This document shows, piece by piece, positions 56,278-64,000 of a stretch of 64,000 nt of DNA. Positions within the stretch are counted from its first letter, which is position 1. Each line of letters starts with the position of its first letter. Made by a program: the position numbers and the translations under genes. A model generated the notes under the pieces. The model did not search any database and had not been told where the DNA came from. It worked only from the letters and a program-made list of their open reading frames with translations. The stretch is from assembly GCA_020081605.1 (NCBI GenBank), contig JAHREC010000019.1, positions 248,001 to 312,000 of the forward strand, read 5' to 3'. This stretch comes from Albifimbria verrucaria. Its lineage: Eukaryota; Ascomycota; Sordariomycetes; Hypocreales; Stachybotryaceae.

Positions 56278-58190
56278 CTAGCCGAAGGCTTCCAAGTGCA
56301 CATCTGCCATTACATTCCGCTCTATCATAAGCTTCCGGCTTACTTGACGAACCTCATCTGCCATAAGTCTTGGACCGCACACGGCGATAAATACACGTGA
56401 GCCGCTATCCAAGCGGTCCATTCTTTTATTGAGAACTTTCTCGACGTCCAGCTTGTGATAGTTCATATCCGCAAATGCTTCACTGCGCAGCGACCAACTT
56501 TCGATTATACCTGCTTCCATACAGCTCATGTAGCTTTGCGTCATAGATGTATTTCCAGGCAATAATAGCTGGCTTTCATCAATGAAATGACTTATACCAC
56601 CATCTGATTTTCCTAACGACACTCGACTCTGGCTGATGTTATTGTTATTGTCATGTCCGGTGATATAGATCGAAACATCCATATTTGGGTTGCATTCCAT
56701 CTTTACAAGCTTTTCAGCAAACCACGCAAGATCAACTACATAGAATTTTTTAGCTAATTCGTATAGCTTATTCGGGGTTTTGAACAATACCTTTACTTTT
56801 AACAGCCCAGACAAAACTTATTTCCTGCCCAGGTCGCGTCTGCAACATTGCCGATGCCAGCCCAAATGTATAGGCTGCGCCACTTCCACCTGCAACTAAT
56901 ACAATGTGTTCATAATGCCTTGGATCCGGAATAAATCCATACGGGCCGTCAATAGACACCCTCAGCTGCGTTCCCGGACATTCAAGAGCGAGTTCATACA
57001 GTTGCCTCGTGAAGCCGTTGAAGGCTTTAACCACAAATTCCATCTCGGATGAAGTAACTGACACTACAGTGAACGGATGGGTTTCGAAAAAGCACAATTC
57101 TGGTATCCAGAGAAAGCAATGTGAGCCCGCTCTCACATACCTTAGAGGCTTTGTGAGGATTAGACGCGTAGCGCCATTGGGAAGAGGATACACGATGGCC
57201 CTGTTGCCCGACAAGTTTGTCAGGAACTTTTGCAGTCGAACTAGCCGATCAAGCCCCAGATGACGGTAATGAAAAGCATGACATATGGTAGTTTCGTCTT
57301 CCAATCTGGCCTATGAAGAGCTGTCAGCCCTGTGGCAGAAGCGGCGCCGAGAATATGGCTAATTAGAAATATGTTATATCTTGCATATTTAGTCAAGCCG
57401 AATAAAATTATCATCATGGCTGAACCAGCGGCAAGACCTTCCCAGTTTCCTGGTTCAAAGAGTTTCCAAAGTCGGGACGTAAAGGAGAAATGCAACGTGT
57501 AAAGGATACCATGAATAACCATTTGGGCAATGGCAGTGCATCCAACGAAGCGATGAAACGGATAGAGCTCGCAGTGTGATTTTCCAAATCTAGTCAATAC
57601 AGTATTCTTTAGGCCGAGAAACACGCAAAAAGCCATATTGGCTGCGGCCATCCTTGCGACGGATTAGTCAAGGCAAGTGGTGGGAATTTGGATAAGGACA
57701 TACCATCCAAATCTAGAAGCAAAATGATTTATCTTTGAGCGATCTATAATCGTAACGCATAGCAATGCGTTGAGCGTGCAGAAGCATATAATGAGTAGTG
57801 ATTTGGACCTGTATGACAGCCAAGATCGAACTCTTCCTGTGATATGGCAAAGTCTTCACTCCACTGTTAACGTATGAATTACGTCTAGTCTTGGCACAGA
57901 TCATCTTACATGCAGCGAGTGTCTGATGTTTGGTGTTTCGTAACACATCGCGGGCTCAAACCGTTGTCTGTATGACTTCTAGGAATGGTCTCTCGCAATT
58001 GCTTCAGAGTCAAGACAGACAATGCCCATATGCAAAGTACAATGCCGTAAATGACAAGAGTACGCTCGTTCCGAAGTTGCTTAATTGGAACAGCAGCCGG
58101 CATTGACACTATATTTTCGTTCATGTCTTGGCGTGTATCAGTGATAAGGCTTCGCAAAACTCTCCTCAAGTGTGAACAAAAACACTTCAA
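56278..58190 (-). CDS. Ferric reductase-like transmembrane oxidoreductase (FRE/NOX family)
   Basis: Plasma-membrane flavocytochrome moving electrons from NADPH through FAD and two hemes to ferric iron or a similar acceptor. The first exon (start 58190 or, better, 58124 MNENIVSMPAAVP) has one hydrophobic helix; the region 57900-57660 is poorly resolved. Then come LYPFHRFVGCTAIAQMVIHGILY and FLISHILGAASATG with heme histidines, THPFTVVSV for FAD, LVAGGSGAAYTFGLA for NADPH, and VCGPRLMADEVRQV near the end. A 70-base intron (GTATTG...ATGTAG, near 56787-56719) joins WAVKSK to VDLAWFAEKL. A C run at 57254-57257 one base short breaks the frame before LDRLVRLQKF. The length, some 560 residues, is on the short side because of unresolved N-terminal exons. 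No iron-transport partner lies beside it. Confidence 0.75.
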
Positions 58191-59343
58191 TAGCCCATGC
58201 GATGGAAATCCACGACAAAGAGGAGTCGAGGGTTCATGGAATAGAGCACGTGGTAAGGAGCCCTTAACGATTCACAGATTGATTATCTCTTAGATTGATA
58301 ATGCAGAGGTGGATCATTCTCCAAGCAAGTGGGCCTTAACCCTCCTGCGGCTACAGGTGTCACCGGTCCTAAAAGCATCCGATCCGAGTCAACTGATGGG
58401 AGACACGTCACTATGTCGGAAAGGATGGAAGACGCGCGATTGGGTCTGGTTTAGCGAAGCTGGACATTGCGACCTTGGACCCATTTACCGATCTCTTGGT
58501 GGGTCCATGAGATTCGCTCCGCGCCAGTTGACCAGTAAAACCATGCTCATGTTACGAAAGTTGAAGAAGTCCAGAAATCAGGCTGAGTCCACTAATGCTA
58601 TGAATGTTGTTCCCAGGGCCGACTTCGGCGTCCGAGTCGGAAAGATGATACACATTCATTCAGCTAAAGTGGTCTTTGTGTTAGAAAGGCTATCGTCTCG
58701 AGCGTCGTGTGGTCCACACAAAGATATACCAAGGCCCTTTCAATTTCCAGCGACACATCCACCAAGGCAACAATCAGGCGTCACTCACCGGAAAACACAT
58801 TTGGCCTGCGAGTAGCCTTGAAAAACATATGTCCTAGTCTGCTCCCTACCTCGTTATTGCGTAAGCTCATGGACAGACCCCTCCCCGTTACGGAGCTTTG
58901 CTCAGGTCAATACCGAGGAGTCAGGAGATATCCCCACTCAATAGTGGAACCCTTTTCTCTCACAGTGAGAAACGAAGGAGGTAGGCAAAGTGGGCAAGAA
59001 AATTTCCCTAGTGGGAAGTTCTGTTAGCCTCGAGCTCCAATTTTCGGTAGGGGTCTGAGAAACGAAAAGTTTCCGGGACGTAATCAATCGCTGGGTGGGC
59101 TGGAGGCACTGTCACATACGCTTTGTAAAAGCTTGGCCATCTTCATTGTTTGGAGACATGCACTACACTTTGTAAGCGGGCGAAGCGTAATGAATGAGTC
59201 CATCGAGAAATGTGGAAAGGTGGTCAACTAAGGGTCATAACCTCCCGAGGAAGGCTTCGAGTAACTTGTAAGATAAGGGATGCTAAATTAAAGTCAAGAC
59301 TCTCAATATGAATCTTAATGACTACGAAAGATATACTTCTTGC
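58191..59343. other. Intergenic region, no supported gene
   Basis: About 1.1 kb. A plus-strand frame of 168 codons (58309-58815) has no leader, no motif and biased basic composition, so I do not call it a gene. Confidence 0.35.
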
Positions 59344-60950
59344 TTAGCCAGACTCTTTTGTCTCAACCACCCAGCACAAAACAAACCAGTTCAATCCTGC
59401 AATAAGCCCCATGGTCCAAAACGGCAATCCGACAATGTTGTGTGACAAGCCCCAACCAAGCAAGCCTCCCCAACAGTTGGTCCTATTATCCGTGAGGCGC
59501 TTGACACGCTCGAAGCAAATCCATGAATCGTCCCGAGCATGATGGGACTTGGCGATGACTCGTTGACCAGCAAAATTGAAGCAGGTGTGACAAATACTCG
59601 CGCAAAGAGGTGAACAGTTAATAAGGCTGTCAAACACGTCCAAATGAGTGCTATGTTGTTTGGCAGCACGACGAGATAAGGGATGAACGTGTACGTTATT
59701 ATGCTGAGCGGCAGAAACGCACGGTACGACATGAGGACCCCATCCGTGCGTTCACGCGCGGATAAACAAAAAGCTGCATCGGTATGCCAATGAATCCGAT
59801 AGTTGTGTTGACTAGTGCGAGTCTCTTGCTTGAGAGGCCTAAACCTCCGGAGAACCAGAACGGCAGCATCATTTTCTGGTCATGAGTAGCTGGAGACGGA
59901 AGAAGAGTGAAAAGCACGGAGTTGAAGGTGGAGACGTGGAGTGCCTGAAGAAAGTGTTGCAACATAGTCATTCTCACATTCGTCGTGAATACGTCTCGCA
60001 GCTTTACTGATTCGGAAGCAGAAGTCTCTTTTCGGGTGTTGTTGGAACCTGCAACTTCATACACCGGTTCTTGTGACAAGTTATCACAAGGCTTTCTGAG
60101 AATCTTGTGAGATAAAGCCCTCCCTACTGCTCGGCCCAGGTCCTTTCGTCCTTTCAGTTGCGGATGAGTCTCGTCAAGGCCAACGAAGACGGCAAAAGCG
60201 GATGTAATCAAGATACTTGCACAGACGATATTCGGAAGTGCGTATGGAAAGTCTCGCATCCATCTCACTCCATCAGGACCGCCAAATATTGACCCAGGCC
60301 CAAAGAGCCCGGGAAGTGAATTGATTGGATCTGCCAGATACCCGCTCATCAAAGGACCGATAATGACACCAATATTGAAGCACATTGGAAGTAACAAGAA
60401 AGCTCGAGACTGGTATCTCTTGTCTGGTATGACTTCGGATATCATTGTTCTGAGAACCCCGACATTTCCATTCAGGGCGCCGCCCATGAAGCGCAAGATA
60501 AGCGCAAACTGGAATGAAGGCGCAAAGCCCATACCCAACGCAGATATCGCAGCTCCAAAAGTCCCATCATCAGGACTCGTTTGCGGCCGAGCAATGGGCT
60601 GTCGGCGGCGCGTCCCCACCACATTGATGTGAGGCACTGGGCAGCTGCAAAACGGCAGTCAAATGACCGGCTTGGTTTGCAAGCTGGGACGGTTCAAGAG
60701 AAGGATTAAACCACTCCAACTGGTAATAGAGGTACGATGTCAGTGATCGCTCACTCAGGGGCTCGGCTAAGCGAGCGAAGACCATGATGGCGAGTTGCCC
60801 TTTGTTTGGCATCGAAGTCCATGACACGGACTGTTCATGTTGAGCAACTCCTGCGTCGACCTGTCGTTCATGGTCACTGTTAGGTAGCAAGGGGCTTCCT
60901 TCATCCGCGTCGTTCTGCTCACCCGCTTGATCGTGCGGTCTGCGCGCCAT
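59344..60950 (-). CDS. MFS transporter (DHA1-like, fungal)
   Basis: Twelve-helix transporter of about 530 residues. Start 60950 (MARRPHDQAGEQND) precedes a long acidic N-terminus with SPLLPNSD, a vacuolar-type dileucine-like motif. The loop 2-3 motif A appears as SMWWGRAADSPLLGRKRVL once the frame is mended. RFMGGALNGNVGVLRTMISEV, the MCFNIGVIIGPLMSGYL signature and, in the C-half, FGSASRIIGP-type SSASRIIGPTVGG and GLNWFVLCWVVETKESG follow. Four one-base frame breaks lie at 60649-60652, 60557-60560, 59738-59741 and 59468-59471. The group resembles Zn- or drug-type DHA1 exporters of fungi; the substrate cannot be assigned. It diverges from the second MFS gene. Confidence 0.8.
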
Positions 60951-61589
60951 ACTAGGAGTGAGCGTACAGCTGCTGTAGCAAAAACAGCATGACAATTCAT
61001 CAAGATCACAAAATTCAAGAGTTTTACGAATTCCTTCCCAAGATCAGAGATTATTCCGGATCTTCCCGGCTGGCGTCTCGAGCAGATGCTAAGGACGCAT
61101 GTTCCCGTCCATCGTCCTTTATCAATCTCCCGCTAGTGGCAGTGATGGATCGCCAGGGGCTTTAGTTTTTCACTCGGAAGCCCACCGACCATTACGAGCT
61201 TTTACCCTTCCTGGCGATTTTGCCGTGAGCAGGTTGGCATTTTTGTGCTAAATCAGTGGGACTCGTAGGCGCTAATCATGCAAAATGCATTCTCTCACAG
61301 GGAGAGATCGTATCGTTCCGTGCCCGGAGAGCATTTTTGCATGGCCCTAGACATTTGCCCTCATCTATGGGCCCATATGACGAGACGAGGCCATCTTATC
61401 TGATTGATTACCCTGTTAAATTCCTTGGCGTTTTGTGCTGAAGCACCTCGTTTTACGTGGCTGATGCTCTGAGCGCATGTAAAAGGCTTCGCGTTTCCCA
61501 CTCACAGACAGAGACCACCTGCACCATTGACCTTTTCCTTGTCACAAGGCTCTGTTTTCTTCACTCCGAGGCAATTGACCTATTTTGTC
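60951..61589. promoter_or_regulatory. Upstream region between two divergent MFS genes
   Basis: About 640 bases between the chosen starts. GATAAG-like and CCCCTGG-type sequences occur singly; nothing decisive is seen. Confidence 0.3.
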
Positions 61590-63355
61590 ATGAGCCTCAC
61601 AGCACAGTCAGGCGCTCCAAGCGAGCCGCCTCGCGACAGCCATATTGACGAGAAGACAGAGGCCATAAGCCAAGCCGGTCCTTCGCCGTCTGATACCTCC
61701 AGCCAAGACGGACGCAAGCCAGTACCGCTGACCTGGAAGCTGCTTTCAATCGTGCTGGTGACCGCCATCGGTTTTGGGTCGCAATGGAGTTCAGGCATCA
61801 CAGGCGCCATGAAAAGTACGATCAAGAAAGAACTACATATCAACAACACCCAATTTTCACTGCTTGAAGCGAGCGAGGACTTCATGGTTACAGCTCTCAT
61901 GCTGCTCAGTGGCGTTGTGACTGACAGGATTGGAGGCGCTGGTATGTCCTCCCAATTGATCGCAGGGTCATGAGTGCTAAGTTAGACAGGCGCCATGTTG
62001 TACGGCAACGCTATCTACTCGGTCGGCTCCATTCTCGTTGCTGCTGCTGCGCAAACCCGGTCATACAAATTCATGATTGCCGGGAGAGTCATCCGCGCCC
62101 TTGGCGACATTGCCACTCAAGTCGCTCAGTACAAAGTCTTTTCCTCGTGGTTTGCGCCCGGCAACGGCTTCGCATCTACCCTTGGATTCGAACTTGGCAT
62201 TGGAAAAATTGGAGCCTTCGCAGGAAAGTCTTCAGCCAACATCATCGCTAAGAACACTGGCAATTTCGCGTGGGTCTTCTGGATAGCAGTCTTTATGAAC
62301 CTCTTCACCAACGTCATGACTGGCGTCTTCTACTGGTTCACGAAAGTCGCCAACAGGAAGTTTCACGGCATCAACGACCCTGCCACTGGAGAGAAACTGA
62401 CAGAAAAGACAAAGAAGTTGGAGTTCAAGAAGGTCCTGCAACTGCCTTGGGCTTTTTGGGGCGTCATGGCCTTTTCGCTCTTTGAGACTAGCACGGCGAT
62501 TGTGTTCCTCCAAAACGCAACAGAACTTGCCGAGCAGAGATTCGGCGGGAGCTCTATCCGGGCTGGATGGTACAGTGCTGTTCTCCAATACGGAGGTATG
62601 ATATCCAAGAACGTGACAAAAATGGACAAGACTAAACAGTTCCTAGGTTTCTTCGTAGTTCCTCTCTTGGGAGTCTTCCTCGACCTGTTTGGGCAACGAA
62701 TTACCATTTGTAAGTCGCATGGAGTCAGCCGACTTTCCCTGCTAACATATCCTAGTGGCTGGCTGCGGTGTCGGTGTTTTCGTCTCCATGTTACTAGTTT
62801 GTTTCGGTGGTGGAATCAAAGGGACTGCAGCATCCTACGGAATATTTGCTTTCGCTTACTGCTTTGGCCCTACGACGATCATCGATAGTACTCGTACGTC
62901 TATGTGGGACAGCACCGTTTTTGGTTCAGCCTATGCTGTAAAATTACCATGAACAATGCGTGAGCATATTCCGTCCCATGATTCTTCATTGACTAACATT
63001 TTTCAGTATGAACATTATCGTTCGAGTTATCACAGGCGCAATTCAAGATGCTGATAACAATTCCTACGACCGAGTTACCATTGTTTATGTCGTTCTCGCG
63101 GGTTGCTCTGTTCTCGTTTCCGGCATCCTCGCTGCCATTTCCCTCAAGTCTCTCGATCTCCGGCATCTGCAATGGAGCCGCAAGAAGCGGATTGCTCGTG
63201 GAGACATCCTCAATGACCGAAAAGAGCTGTTCTATGGGACTAACGGGTCATGGAACAGGCGCACTTCAATGATCTGTTTTACCTGTCTCATTGCTCTCGT
63301 CTTAGGAAGTTGGTGTGGCTACTTCTGGGGAGTGGCGACTGGTAACAGCAGTTAA
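61590..63355 (+). CDS. MFS transporter, MFSD1-like
   Basis: Start 61590 (MSLTAQSGAPSEPP) after an upstream frame without conserved features. A polar N-terminus is followed by LLSIVLVTAIGFGSQWSSG and about eleven more helices; SLLEASEDFMVTALMLLSGVVTDRIGGA holds the loop 2-3 motif. Introns join at GGA/GAMLYGNAIYSVG (about 61942-61989), GWYSAVLQYG/GFFVVPLLGVFLDLFGQR (about 62597-62645) and further ones near 62711-62755, 62894 and 62956-63006. The C-terminus is polar with TGNSS. The layout resembles lysosomal/vacuolar MFSD1-type carriers (dipeptide exporters in animals); transfer of that function to this gene is inference. No break needs to be assumed. Confidence 0.75.
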
Positions 63356-63503
63356 AGGAGTGTCGAACGGGTCAAGGTTGTTGTGAGCATTTGTCGAATT
63401 TTAGAGATTAAGAATATTACGATTCAATTGCATACGTCAGTTTCGCTATGACATTGTCTATGTGACATGATCGATAATTCCATGCCTAGCCATCTAGCAG
63501 CAT

Positions 63504-64000
63504 TTATAAAGTGATACCAGGCGGCCATGTGAAATCAGGCTTGCCGCCAGGCAACATCATCCTAAATAACCAGCCTCTTGACTGATGTATATCTTTGACC
63601 AACCTCCTCAACCATAACGTCGCAAATCCTGGCAAGCAGAACTCGCAGCGGTTTTTCTTGAGAATCTCAATTGCTTCGCACCATGACCGTTCGGCATCTT
63701 GAGCATTGTCCATGCGCAATTGAGCATGTGCTATAGAGACATGAACAACAGCCAGAACAAAATAGTACCGAGACTTGAACTGCTGAAACTCATCGATAGC
63801 TTTTTGAATGCCCTTCCAACGGTTCAAAGCCTTGCCGTATTGACACTGTAGATGCATTGTGCGTGCCTCGGCTATTAGTCTGCGGATGGTGAGAATCTGC
63901 TCGACGACGTCGTCTTTGTCTGGTGGTTCGGAAGCTGCAACCTCAGCGAGTATTGCCCCGGAATGGTCAAATATGCCCTTTTCTATATTGGCCTCGATGA
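63504..64000 (-). CDS. 3' end of an unidentified helical-repeat protein
   Basis: The frame is open from the window edge to the stop at 63504-63506, about 165 codons, so the gene starts outside. The sequence is helical with TPR-like spacing (ALNRWKGIQKAIDEFQQF, YFVLAVVHVSIAHAQLRM, AERSWCEAIEILKKN). The start of the fragment reads DDVVEQILTIRRLIAEART. The tail ends GGKPDFTWPPGITL. I do not recognise the family; a TPR-containing regulatory or NACHT-type protein is possible. Confidence 0.6.
   Translation of the reverse strand, partial: IEANIEKGIFDHSGAILAEVAASEPPDKDDVVEQILTIRRLIAEARTMHLQCQYGKALNRWKGIQKAIDEFQQFKSRYYFVLAVVHVSIAHAQLRMDNAQDAERSWCEAIEILKKNRCEFCLPGFATLWLRRLVKDIHQSRGWLFRMMLPGGKPDFTWPPGITL

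Noticed and set aside
58309..58815. Plus-strand open frame of 168 codons
   Set aside because: No recognisable family and biased composition; no exons to join.

Overview
The window is chromosomal DNA of a filamentous ascomycete. Genes are split by short introns (about 45 to 135 bases, GTAAGT/GTATGT-type donors, CAG/TAG acceptors) and lie on both strands with long gaps. The families are typical of these fungi: Zn2Cys6 and C2H2 fungal-specific regulators, a GH11 xylanase, GMC oxidoreductases, DUF3445, DUF7702, DUF1996, a UstYa-like protein and small secreted cysteine-rich proteins. A sordariomycete, probably Hypocreales, is my best guess and is inference only.

Layout. 0-6.2 kb: four secreted-protein genes (one cut by the window start, one of the CELP0028 effector-like type) separated by gene-poor DNA. 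7.3-10.3 kb: a secreted alpha/beta hydrolase and a GH11 xylanase with a poly-glycine linker and a CBM1. 12.4-24.1 kb: Asp/Glu-type racemase, BBE-type FAD oxidase, secreted GMC oxidoreductase, Zn2Cys6 regulator, DUF7702 membrane protein, secreted amidase. 26.5-28.7 kb: membrane-anchored DUF3445 protein and a small secreted precursor with two almost identical four-cysteine repeats between dibasic sites. 29.3-41 kb: C2H2/fungal-specific regulator, SDR, second amidase, zinc alcohol dehydrogenase, polysaccharide-deacetylase-fold hydrolase and an amino-acid permease, which may form a nitrogen-compound catabolic cluster. 42-45 kb: secreted DUF1996 protein and a decayed alcohol oxidase. 45.7-51.4 kb: a biotin cluster, BioF > < BioB | BioDA >, in which BioF ends in a peroxisomal targeting signal. 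52-64 kb: UstYa-like protein, MARVEL protein, ferric-reductase-like protein, two divergent MFS transporters and the 3' end of an unidentified gene.

A window-wide feature decides how everything else is read. About 35 reading-frame breaks occur in some 20 otherwise well-conserved genes. Almost all are cured by restoring one base, nearly always inside a short G/C (sometimes T/A) run that looks one base short; one five-base G run seems to lack two. Housekeeping genes such as those for biotin are hit as often as accessory ones. This pattern points to homopolymer under-calling in the sequence or assembly rather than to pseudogenes, so I annotate these loci as genes and give the position of each break. 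The alcohol oxidase relic at 43.6-44.7 kb is different: it lacks its whole N-terminal half and carries several stops, and I regard it as a true pseudogene.
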